Shown here: positions 27,173 to 36,450 of the stretch, one piece after another
Numbering within the stretch: the first letter of the stretch is position 1
Layout: the number at the start of each line of letters is the position of its first letter
NCBI GenBank assembly: GCA_964401355.1
Contig: CAYNYJ010000020.1
Location: forward strand, 1-47,918
From: SZUA-152 sp964401355
GTDB lineage: Bacteria > Pseudomonadota > Gammaproteobacteria > SZUA-152
Reading direction: 5' to 3'
Length of the DNA: 47,918 bases
Translations under genes and position numbers: made by a program
Notes under the pieces: generated by a model
What the model was told of the DNA's origin: nothing
The model's database searches: none
The model's input: the letters and a program-made list of their open reading frames with translations, nothing else

Positions 27173-28203
27173 GAATTGCTATTGTTAATGATTTACCAAT
27201 GGCCATTGAGGGGCTTCGACGTGTCGTGCAGAGTACGGGGGCACATGAAATCGTTTGGTCGGCTACGTGTGGAAAAGATGCAATTAAGCGTTGTATATCT
27301 GATCTTCCCGATCTTATCTTGATGGATATCATCATGCCTGAGATGAATGGGGTAGAGACCACCCGACAAATTATGAAAATTGCACCATGTCCGATATTAG
27401 TGGTGACCACTTCAGTGAATAAGAACTCTGCACTTGTGTTTGAGGCGATGGGAAACGGTGCCTTGGATGCTGTTAATACACCTGTGCTGATCGGTAGCAA
27501 TGCAGACGATGCACAAGAAATATTGCTTCGTAAAATTACTATGCTGGATGTTCTGACGAATTTAAAAATGACAAAAAATATTCCTTTTGTTCCGGCCGTT
27601 ATTGAAAATAATCGGGACCAACATGCTTTGCATTTGATTGCTATAGGTGCGTCGTCAGGTGGGCCTCAGGCGTTAGCAACCGTGCTGCGAAAATTACCGA
27701 CTGACTATGAATCAGCAATAATTATTGTTCAACATGTCGATGTGCAATTCTCTCAGGGCCTGGCTGATTGGCTGGGCCAGCAAATTAAATTGCCGGTGCG
27801 CTTGGTAAAAAAAGGCGATAAGCCTCGTGCTGGACAGGTTCTTTTAGCGGGTTCTGCGGATCACCTAGTGCTGACCGATAACGAAGAATTGCGATATACC
27901 GAGGAACCAAAAAAAATTCCGTATCGACCATCTGTTGATGTGTTCTGGAACTCGGTGACCAAAAATTGGTCCGGTTCTGTGACCGCGATATTATTGACTG
28001 GGATGGGAAAGGATGGGGCACAGTCTATGTTGGAGCTGCGGCGAGGTGGCGCCGACACAATTGCCCAAAGTGAAAAAAGTTGTGCCGTTTATGGTATGCC
28101 GAAAGCCGCGATAACGATTAATGCCGCAAAACAAATTTGTTCTGTTGATGAAATTGCCGATATATTAATTGGGAAGGGGATGTTAACTACTATAGGGTGT
28201 TAG
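27169..28203 (+). CDS. wspF: CheB methylesterase (WspF-like)
   Basis: The 344-residue protein has an N-terminal receiver (phospho-Asp in LMDIIMPEMNG) and a methylesterase domain with the serine of GASSGGPQAL, the histidine of IVQHVD and the aspartate of TGMGKDGAQ. Translation must begin with TTG at 27169, overlapping the wspE stop (TTGA), because the receiver strand RIAIVND follows at once. It would demethylate WspA, and in Pseudomonas its loss locks the pathway on. Confidence 0.9.
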   Translation: MRIAIVNDLPMAIEGLRRVVQSTGAHEIVWSATCGKDAIKRCISDLPDLILMDIIMPEMNGVETTRQIMKIAPCPILVVTTSVNKNSALVFEAMGNGALDAVNTPVLIGSNADDAQEILLRKITMLDVLTNLKMTKNIPFVPAVIENNRDQHALHLIAIGASSGGPQALATVLRKLPTDYESAIIIVQHVDVQFSQGLADWLGQQIKLPVRLVKKGDKPRAGQVLLAGSADHLVLTDNEELRYTEEPKKIPYRPSVDVFWNSVTKNWSGSVTAILLTGMGKDGAQSMLELRRGGADTIAQSEKSCAVYGMPKAAITINAAKQICSVDEIADILIGKGMLTTIGC

Positions 28204-28206
28204 GAT

Positions 28207-29232
28207 ATGAGTGGAAATAGGAAGTATCAATCAAAAAGTCCAGTAGTGATGCCGACGGCTAAAATAGTTGTTTTATTAGTTGATGATCAGGTGATGGTTG
28301 CAGAGGGGATTCGTCGAATGCTTGTCGATGAGACAGACATTACATTCCACTATTGCAACGATCCCACTCAAGCTGTTTCCATGGCGGTTGAACTTAAACC
28401 AACAATTATTCTTCAAGATTTGATCATGCCGGAAATTGATGGTTATACTTTGGTTAATGCTTATCGGAAAAATGAGCATACACAGAATATTCCGATCATC
28501 GTGCTGTCGACGAAGGAAGAACCGAAAGATAAAAGTCTTGCTTTTGAACGAGGTGCTAGTGATTACCTGGTTAAGCTTCCGGATAAAATCGAACTTGTTG
28601 CGCGTATACGCGCCCACTCCAAGAGTTATCTTGCACAATTACAACGAGATGAAGCTTTTCAGGCATTGCGTGAGTTACAAATTGAACTGGAGAAAAGTAA
28701 TGAGGAGTTACAAAAACTGAGCAGTCTTGACGGTTTGACGGGGATTGCGAACAGGCGTCGTTTTGACGAATTTATAAATAAGGAATGTTTGCGATCTGCA
28801 CGAGAAAATACCCACTTATCCTTGATACTCATTGATATCGATTTTTTCAAACCCTACAATGATAATTATGGACATCTGGAAGGAGATTCCTGTTTACGGC
28901 AAGTAGCATCGGGATTGGATAAAGTGGTGAATCGTCCCGCCGATCTCCTTGCCCGTTATGGTGGTGAAGAGTTTGTGGTTGTTTTGCCGAATACGAGCCT
29001 GAGTGGGGGGATTAAACTGGCTGATATTTTATGTAAAAAAATACAGACACTGGATATACCCCATGCACATTCTAGCGCAGCGGATCATGTGACGATTAGT
29101 ATAGGCGTTGCAAGCTTGATTGCTTGTGAGGGCTCATCGCCTACAGATCTTATTCAACTAGCAGATGAGGCCTTGTATCAAGCAAAGGAGTCTGGGCGTG
29201 ATCAGTATATTGTTTCTGATAAAGCCAGCTAG
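28207..29232 (+). CDS. wspR: Diguanylate cyclase response regulator (WspR-like)
   Basis: The 341-residue protein has a receiver domain (phospho-Asp D71 in LQDLIMPEIDG), a coiled helical linker at about 150-178, and a GGDEF domain. The active-site sequence is GGEEF at 252-256, and the inhibitory I-site RPAD at 243-246 is exactly five residues upstream, so it should make c-di-GMP and be subject to product inhibition. It is the output of the seven-gene operon and starts 3 bp after wspF. Confidence 0.93.
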   Translation: MSGNRKYQSKSPVVMPTAKIVVLLVDDQVMVAEGIRRMLVDETDITFHYCNDPTQAVSMAVELKPTIILQDLIMPEIDGYTLVNAYRKNEHTQNIPIIVLSTKEEPKDKSLAFERGASDYLVKLPDKIELVARIRAHSKSYLAQLQRDEAFQALRELQIELEKSNEELQKLSSLDGLTGIANRRRFDEFINKECLRSARENTHLSLILIDIDFFKPYNDNYGHLEGDSCLRQVASGLDKVVNRPADLLARYGGEEFVVVLPNTSLSGGIKLADILCKKIQTLDIPHAHSSAADHVTISIGVASLIACEGSSPTDLIQLADEALYQAKESGRDQYIVSDKAS

Positions 29233-29281
29233 CTCATAAAGCGGTATTTATTTGAAAGTGTCTGGCGCAGAATGACTGTAC

Positions 29282-29926
29282 CTATGCATGCTGGATATGC
29301 ACAAAGGGCAACTGTATGCGTAACAAGATACATTCCTTTTTTTCAGCGGTTATCCGTTTCTCAGTCGCCCAATAGTTTGAAACAAAAATGGCGTCACCAT
29401 TCTTTAGCGCTTTTACACCCTCTATTTGACCGTAGCGATTCCACCAGTGCTGGGTGGTCGGTGCTGGTCGATCGGCAGACTGTAGTAGTGGTTTTCCAGT
29501 GATTGCTAGATACATAGACAATCTTTCCTGATGGGGTTTGAGCTGAATGAATGTCCCGCTTTGTAGGGTGAGAAAGTCTGCACGCAATTCCTGGCTGACA
29601 AATACGCAGTGTGATGTTGGAAGACTGTTTGAGGTTTTCTTTTCAAGAGCCTTTTGCAAGGTTTGAGAATATTCTGGATCCCTTAAAAGTGCACGATGCA
29701 ATAATTGCAAATTTGATTTTGCAATGGTTTCGGAATTCGCGGCCGATCGCTCTGCATATTTCTGTAAAATCTGCATTCCTGCTTGAAATGCCCCCCATGC
29801 CGCATGTCGCTGGCGTCCAGAATCTGCCGCGTTTTTTATTTGCTTAGCGATCTGATTATTTTGAGAGGCGTCTGGATTGGATGAAACTCCATCAGGTTTG
29901 GCATTGTGATTTTTTAGAATCGTCAT
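29282..29926 (-). CDS. Hypothetical protein, 214 residues
   Basis: I do not recognise this protein. It is hydrophilic, without signal peptide or membrane span. Residues about 20-95 are predicted to be helical (AAWGAFQAGMQILQKYAER, LLHRALLRDPEY). The C-terminal half (about 105-214) contains aromatic-rich TTQHWWNRYGQIEGV and may be a beta-rich domain. It is convergent with wspR, 49 bp from its stop. The ribosome binding site is weak. Confidence 0.55.
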   Translation of the reverse strand: MTILKNHNAKPDGVSSNPDASQNNQIAKQIKNAADSGRQRHAAWGAFQAGMQILQKYAERSAANSETIAKSNLQLLHRALLRDPEYSQTLQKALEKKTSNSLPTSHCVFVSQELRADFLTLQSGTFIQLKPHQERLSMYLAITGKPLLQSADRPAPTTQHWWNRYGQIEGVKALKNGDAIFVSNYWATEKRITAEKKECILLRIQLPFVHIQHA

Positions 29927-30318
29927 CGCGTTGGTTTTCCGGGTTTTGTCCTGTTGCTGTCTTTGCTGATCTGTGTAACGATTTTGATCGTTTCGTGATG
30001 GTATTGCTGTAATGCTATTGTGATGTCTGCGTTGGCATGGAGGTGAACGCAGACTTCAAAAAATAGTGAGCGACGTCCTTGTCTGTATTGATTGGTTTAT
30101 CCCTTTTCACCCAGACAAGGGTAGCTGGGCGACGGCATGGGTTAAATGTTGGAATGCACACTTTTTGTGTGAAATTTTCCCCTTTTGGGTAAAAAAATGG
30201 ATTGAGGGCTGGTGGGGAGGAAGGTTTATTCAGTTCGGCTGTTGTATTCATAGTGACTATATTCCCCGCCCAAGCGTTAATACTCGGTCGTGATTAGTGA
30301 TAAATAAGGAGCAGTATC
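29927..30318. other. Intergenic region with several inverted repeats upstream of the Crp/Fnr-family gene
   Basis: This 392-bp spacer between divergent genes contains three perfect inverted repeats. AACGAT-N4-ATCGTT lies at 29977-29992, GTCTGCGTT/AACGCAGAC at 30025-30054, and CCTTGTCTG/CAGACAAGG at 30077-30120. A CACAC-TTTTT-GTGTG hairpin is near 30156. The short ORFs on both strands have no ribosome binding site or homology that I can see. The repeats may be operators or structured leader elements. Confidence 0.45.
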
Positions 30319-30966
30319 GTGTTATTGAATACTATTGCATTGTTTGCTGGCTTAACTGATGTTGAAATGAAGGCTGTTTCATCGACGGTTGTAACACGGA
30401 AATTCCCGAAAAATACCTTGGTTATCTGTGAAGGGGATAGCTCTGATTCCCTTTACGTGGTGTTGTCCGGCAAGGTGAAGGTGTTTTTGTCCGATGAAGA
30501 CGGGAAGGAAGTGACGTTAAATATGCAAGGTGAGGGGGAGTATTTTGGTGAGCTTGCGATTCTTGATGAGGCTCCGCGCTCGGCATCTGTGATGACTGTT
30601 GAAGAGACAAAACTGGCGGTTTTATCAAAATTGGCTTTTGATAAATGCATGGAACAGCACCCCAGTATTGCCCTAACGGTGATGCGTGGAATGGCCCGCC
30701 GACTACGAGACTTGACGGAAAATGTCCGTAGCCTGGCCTTGATGGATGTCTATGGTCGGGTCGCACGGTTGCTATTGGAAATGTCAGAGGATGCCGGAGG
30801 GCAGCAGGTCATTTCCCAGCGGCTGACACAGCGTGATATTGCCAGCATGGTAGGGGCTTCGCGAGAGATGGTGAGTCGGATTCTGCGCGATTTGTCCATT
30901 GGCGGTTATATTTCGATAAAAAATAAGATCATCACCATCGAAAATCACCTTCCTTCCGCGTGGTGA
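30319..30966 (+). CDS. Crp/Fnr-family transcription regulator
   Basis: The 215-residue protein has a cyclic-nucleotide-binding domain (phosphate cassette FGELAILDEAPRSASV near residue 75), the long dimer helix, and a C-terminal winged helix with recognition motif LTQRDIASMVGASREMVSRIL near 170. It lacks the N-terminal cysteines of oxygen-sensing Fnr. The conserved cassette suggests a cyclic nucleotide ligand, cAMP or possibly c-di-GMP as in Xanthomonas Clp, but the ligand cannot be chosen from sequence. The start is GTG with AAGGAG 7 nt upstream. Confidence 0.9.
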   Translation: MLLNTIALFAGLTDVEMKAVSSTVVTRKFPKNTLVICEGDSSDSLYVVLSGKVKVFLSDEDGKEVTLNMQGEGEYFGELAILDEAPRSASVMTVEETKLAVLSKLAFDKCMEQHPSIALTVMRGMARRLRDLTENVRSLALMDVYGRVARLLLEMSEDAGGQQVISQRLTQRDIASMVGASREMVSRILRDLSIGGYISIKNKIITIENHLPSAW

Positions 30967-31026
30967 TAATGAGTCAGTTTTGGTGAGGAATTTGAAGACA
31001 CCATAAGTGTATTTCATCATTTTGAT

Positions 31027-33213
31027 ATGAGTGAGCTTGTTGACATCCCCTGGTTACATGAACTTGATGAGCAGCTTCCCGCAGATGCTCACGAGGCCTT
31101 GGGACGTGCGTATTTACTCGTCGAGAAATTGGCAGCCTCTCATGATGTCTCCGTGGAGCCGCTACTGTCGCACGCAAAAGGTATCGTGGAAATTTTGCTG
31201 GCGCTGCATGTCGACGCTGAACCTTTGGTTGCCGCATTTTTTTGCAGTATTCCCCAGGCCCTGTTATCAGCCGATCAGCTTGAACCGGTCTTTGGTGCAG
31301 GTGTCGCGCAGTTAGTGGAGGGTGTCCACAAGTTGCGCGTGGTGGATGATTACAAATCCCAGCCGCAAGCCGCGCGTGATGACAAAAATCATCTTGAAGG
31401 TTTACGAAAATTGCTGTTGGGCTTGGTAGAAGATGTGCGCGTGGTATTGATCAAGCTTGCCGAACGTGTGCAGATTATGCGCGAACTCAAAACCATGCCG
31501 GATGAATCAAAACGTCGCGTGGCCAGCGAAACAATGGATATTTTTGCACCGTTGGCAAACCGGCTGGGCATTTGGCAATTGAAGTGGGAACTGGAGGATT
31601 TAAGTTTCCGCTTTCTTGAACCCGATGATTATCAACGGATTGCACGGCTGCTTGCTGAACGTCGCGAAGACCGTGAGAATTATATTGCCAGTGTCGTCGC
31701 GGCCCTGCGTCAGGAATTAGAGACGGTGGGCATTGTGGGAGATGTCAAAGGTCGACCCAAACATATTTACAGTATTTGGCGAAAGATGAAGGGTAAATCG
31801 GTCGATTTCCAGAATTTGTTTGATGTGCGTGCGGTTCGTGTGTTGGTGGATGACGTTGCCGCCTGTTACGCCGTGTTGGGTCTTGTCCATACTCTGTGGC
31901 ACCCTATTAGCAGTGAATTTGATGATTATATTGCTTCACCGAAAGGCAATATGTATCAGTCGCTACACACCGCTGTGGTCGGTCCGAATGGCAAGACACT
32001 GGAAATTCAGATACGCACTCATGAAATGCATCAACACTCCGAACATGGGGTGGCAGCGCATTGGGGCTATAAAGAGGGAGGGAAGCATAAAGATGAATAC
32101 CGGGAAAAAATTGCCTGGATGCGGCAGATCCTCGAATGGAAAGATGACGAGCGGGACACGGAAGACTTTATTGACCGTTTTAAATCAGAGGTTTTTCAGG
32201 ATCGAGTCTACGTATTAACGCCGCAAGGCAAGGTGGTGGATTTGCCCAAGGGCTCCACTCCCTTGGATTTTGCCTACCACATTCATACGGACGTGGGGCA
32301 CGGTTACCGGGGGGCAAAGATTAATGGCAAGATTGTTTCGATTGCTTACGAACTGAAGAATGGTGAGCAGGTTGAAATTTTAACCTCCAAAAAAAGCTCG
32401 CCGAGTCGGGACTGGTTGAATCCGCATCTGAATTATCTGACCAGTGTACGGGCGCGGGCCAAAGTACGCAGTTGGTTTCGCCAGCAGGATTACGCCAATA
32501 ATGTGGCGGATGGGCGCAGCTTGATTGAAAAAGAATTTCATCGATTGGGGGTGTCCGGCATGAGCCTGGAAGCCTTGGCCAAGCGCTTCAAATATTCAGT
32601 GACGGATGATTTCTTTGCCGCCGTGGGTTGTGGGGATATCAGTGGCGCACAAATCGCTCATCGCCTTGCGGAGCAAGTATTGCCGCTCAAGGCTCCGCAC
32701 TCACGGGCCGCTGTGGCATCACGAAAGTTGCGAGTTTCATCGGCGAACTTTACATCAGACACGGCGAGCGTACACATTATGGGCGTGGGTGATTTGGTGA
32801 CGCATCTCGCACGCTGTTGCAAACCCCTGCCTTATGATTTCATCGTCGGTTACATTACTCGTGGTCGAGGGGTCACGGTGCACTGTGATGATTGCCGTAA
32901 TCTTTTGCGCCTGAAACGGCAGGAGCCGGAACGCTTAATCGAAATTGAATGGAGCCATGACAATCGCCAAACTTATCAAGTGGAAATTCATGTGCGGGCC
33001 TTTGACCGGCAGGGTTTGTTGCGCGATGTTACGGAAGTGTTAAGTCATTCACAGTTGAATGTCACGGCGGTCAATACCTTGACTGATCAAAAAACGCATA
33101 TTGCCACGATGACTTTGCGCATGGATGTCGTCGATGTTGACCAATTGAGTCGGGCACTAACGCGACTGGAACAGTTACCTAATGTTATGGAGGCATCTCG
33201 TAAATATGTCTGA
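31027..33213 (+). CDS. relA: (p)ppGpp synthetase RelA
   Basis: The 728-residue protein has the RelA order: inactive HD-like domain (about 30-180, with the catalytic HD pair absent), synthetase domain (about 235-345, with EFDDYIASPKGNMYQSLHT and the RelA-type acidic EFDD), TGS domain (about 395-455, VYVLTPQGKVVDLPKGSTPL) and a C-terminal ACT domain (about 655-728). It makes (p)ppGpp on stalled ribosomes. The EFDD motif and loss of the HD ligands separate it from SpoT. It starts 60 bp after the Crp-family gene. Confidence 0.94.
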   Translation: MSELVDIPWLHELDEQLPADAHEALGRAYLLVEKLAASHDVSVEPLLSHAKGIVEILLALHVDAEPLVAAFFCSIPQALLSADQLEPVFGAGVAQLVEGVHKLRVVDDYKSQPQAARDDKNHLEGLRKLLLGLVEDVRVVLIKLAERVQIMRELKTMPDESKRRVASETMDIFAPLANRLGIWQLKWELEDLSFRFLEPDDYQRIARLLAERREDRENYIASVVAALRQELETVGIVGDVKGRPKHIYSIWRKMKGKSVDFQNLFDVRAVRVLVDDVAACYAVLGLVHTLWHPISSEFDDYIASPKGNMYQSLHTAVVGPNGKTLEIQIRTHEMHQHSEHGVAAHWGYKEGGKHKDEYREKIAWMRQILEWKDDERDTEDFIDRFKSEVFQDRVYVLTPQGKVVDLPKGSTPLDFAYHIHTDVGHGYRGAKINGKIVSIAYELKNGEQVEILTSKKSSPSRDWLNPHLNYLTSVRARAKVRSWFRQQDYANNVADGRSLIEKEFHRLGVSGMSLEALAKRFKYSVTDDFFAAVGCGDISGAQIAHRLAEQVLPLKAPHSRAAVASRKLRVSSANFTSDTASVHIMGVGDLVTHLARCCKPLPYDFIVGYITRGRGVTVHCDDCRNLLRLKRQEPERLIEIEWSHDNRQTYQVEIHVRAFDRQGLLRDVTEVLSHSQLNVTAVNTLTDQKTHIATMTLRMDVVDVDQLSRALTRLEQLPNVMEASRKYV

Positions 33214-33237
33214 TGTTGACATTCATTACGCGAATTT

Positions 33238-33834
33238 ATGGTAATGCGAATATTCATTTTTATACGTGTATTTTTGACTGGGCTGACTTTAATGAGCGGT
33301 GCGCTCATGGGCAGTCTGTTTGTGAATAGTACGATGAGTTGGGCAGGGTTAGCGGAAGCAGAAAATCTTGTTGATTCGGATGGGGATGGACTGACTGATA
33401 TTGACGAGGCGCGTATTTACAAAACTGATCCGCAATTTGCCGACACGGATACGGATGGTTTGGATGATGGGTTGGAAGTGAACGAGTATTGGACCTTGCC
33501 GCTGGTGATGGATACGGATGGCGACACGTTTATTGATGGCGTTGAAGTGCGTCTTGGCACCGACCCTACCGATTCCAGCAGTTTTCCTACGGAGAAAACC
33601 AGCGGGTTTGATGATTTAGACGGGGATGGCATTCCCAATGCTGAAGAACAAATACTGGGTTCGGATCCACAGCGAGTGGATAGCGATTTTGATGGCGTGA
33701 GTGATTTTGCGGAGATTCGTCAATATTTCACATCACCGACTTTGGTCGACAGCGATGGTGATGGGGCGTGGGATGGTGAGGAAGTCGCAGCAGGTACGGA
33801 TCCAGGGGACGCCGAAGATACCCCAGCAAAGTGA
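33238..33834 (+). CDS. Secreted calcium-binding thrombospondin type-3 repeat protein
   Basis: The 198-residue protein has a hydrophobic N-terminal signal (about 1-38) followed by acidic repeats such as DSDGDGLTDIDEA, DTDTDGLDDGLEV, DTDGDTFIDGVEV, DLDGDGIPNAEE, DSDFDGVSDFAEI and DSDGDGAWDGEE. These match thrombospondin type-3 / EF-hand-like calcium loops. It is probably exported and stabilised by calcium. No catalytic domain is attached. It begins 24 bp after relA. The ribosome binding site is not obvious. Confidence 0.8.
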   Translation: MVMRIFIFIRVFLTGLTLMSGALMGSLFVNSTMSWAGLAEAENLVDSDGDGLTDIDEARIYKTDPQFADTDTDGLDDGLEVNEYWTLPLVMDTDGDTFIDGVEVRLGTDPTDSSSFPTEKTSGFDDLDGDGIPNAEEQILGSDPQRVDSDFDGVSDFAEIRQYFTSPTLVDSDGDGAWDGEEVAAGTDPGDAEDTPAK

Positions 33835-34141
33835 CGGTGAGAGGGCGATTTTAGGCCGGGTCTAAGTGCAACGGGCTGTGCGCGAGAGTCCAAAAGCTGT
33901 AGTTGATGTGGTAACCTTGCCGGTCTTTCGTTGGCCAGCGATTTTTGTCCGTGGCGGATGGGTGCAAAATTGCAGCAGTACTTATCATCGACATCGCTTG
34001 GCGGTGAATTTTCCGCGAGTGGGTGGATCGGTACAGACTGTACATGTACTGTGCGCGAGCTGCCGATAAGCCGCATGGTTAAAAGAACAACAATCGGTTT
34101 CCGCTGTGTCGGAGGCCATTATTTAATGGTGTTGAATATTT
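33835..34141. other. fabA upstream region
   Basis: This 307-bp region has no gene I can support. It contains the 10-bp palindrome GTACATGTAC at 34042-34051 within a longer partly symmetric stretch. This is a possible operator for a TetR-type fatty acid regulator, about 90 bp before fabA. No -10/-35 pair was found with confidence. Confidence 0.35.
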
Positions 34142-34657
34142 ATGTCTAGACAATCTCAGTTTTCACGTGAAGAATTACTAACCTGCGGTCGTGGGGACAT
34201 GTATGGGCCGGGCAATGCCCAGTTGCCGTTGCCGCCCATGTTGATGTTTGATCGCGTGACCCATATTTCCGATGACGGAGGTGAATTTGGCAAGGGCGAA
34301 ATCATCGCCGAGCTGGATATCACCCCTGATCTGTGGTTTTTCGATTGTCATTTTAAGAACGATCCAGTGATGCCGGGTTGCCTCGGCGTCGATGCCATGT
34401 GGCAGTTGATCGGTTTTTTTCTGGGCTGGATGGGCGGTCCGGGGCGCGGACGCGCATTGGGTGCGGGCGAGGTGAAATTTTTTGGTCAGGTCACCCCTGA
34501 GCATAAAAAAATCATCTATCGTATCAATATGAAACGGGTGATTTTGCGCAGGTTGGTCATGGGAATTGGTAACGCGACAATGGAAGTTGACGGACGGGAA
34601 ATATACAGTGCCAAGGATTTGCGCGTTGGCCTGTTCACTTCAACCGAAGATTTTTAA
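34142..34657 (+). CDS. fabA: 3-hydroxydecanoyl-ACP dehydratase/isomerase
   Basis: The 171-residue protein is full length for FabA. The catalytic histidine lies in WFFDCHFKNDPVMPGCLG near residue 70, and the catalytic aspartate in GVDAMWQL near residue 84. It dehydrates and isomerises the 10-carbon intermediate to start unsaturated fatty acid synthesis. fabB follows after 29 bp, the standard gammaproteobacterial pair. Confidence 0.96.
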   Translation: MSRQSQFSREELLTCGRGDMYGPGNAQLPLPPMLMFDRVTHISDDGGEFGKGEIIAELDITPDLWFFDCHFKNDPVMPGCLGVDAMWQLIGFFLGWMGGPGRGRALGAGEVKFFGQVTPEHKKIIYRINMKRVILRRLVMGIGNATMEVDGREIYSAKDLRVGLFTSTEDF

Positions 34658-34686
34658 CACAGACAGGTACCGAAGAGGAAAATGCA

Positions 34687-35910
<1,224 letters not shown>

Positions 35911-35943
35911 CAGACGATTAACAGACGATTGACGGAAAACCAT

Positions 35944-36357
35944 GTGAGCAAAGAACCCAAGATTAGTCTGGTGAAAAACAAGGGGCGACGTAGCCTGGAT
36001 AGCGTGGATGGTTTTACCACCAGCGTGGGCCCTGGCAGTGTTTTTACCGGGGTTATCGGCGGTGAAGGTCACATCATCGTGCTTGGACGTGTCGTCGGTA
36101 ACAGTGATTTGAAAGGGACGCTGGTGATTGGTGAAGGCGGTGTCTGGGTCGGTGACGTCACCGCCAGCAGCGTGGTGATTGCCGGTGAGGTGCAAGGTAC
36201 GATTGTTGCGCGAGAAAAAATCGAGATTCTTTCGACGGCTAATATTCGCGGCAGCCTGGCGTGTCCCGTCATCGCCATCGCCGAAGGTGCGGTGCACGAT
36301 GGCGAAATCCACATGGGTGAGGTGAAGCGTTTTATGGATCAACGAGACGCTTCCTGA
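35944..36357 (+). CDS. Bactofilin family polymer-forming protein
   Basis: This protein of about 137 residues has the bactofilin core (about 20-125): a right-handed beta-helix of short repeats such as GSVFTGVIGGEGHIIVLGRV, KGTLVIGEGGVWVGDV and GEVQGTIVAREKIEIL. Bactofilins polymerise beneath the membrane and act in cell shape or polar organisation. GTG 35944 is the likely start, although the frame is open from a TTG at 35929. An 11-bp tandem repeat (TAACAGACGAT) lies in the short gap after fabB. Confidence 0.85.
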   Translation: MSKEPKISLVKNKGRRSLDSVDGFTTSVGPGSVFTGVIGGEGHIIVLGRVVGNSDLKGTLVIGEGGVWVGDVTASSVVIAGEVQGTIVAREKIEILSTANIRGSLACPVIAIAEGAVHDGEIHMGEVKRFMDQRDAS

Positions 36358-36450
36358 AGCTGGCAGATGTCGAATGTCCAGGCTTCATGCATGCTGTGTT
36401 TGTCATTCAGTCATCTTCGACCATAAATCGCTACAGTGCTTTCCACATCC

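Noticed and set aside
30015..30293. Overlapping ORFs of 75-78 codons on both strands
   Set aside because: They are over inverted repeats, lack ribosome binding sites and resemble no known proteins.
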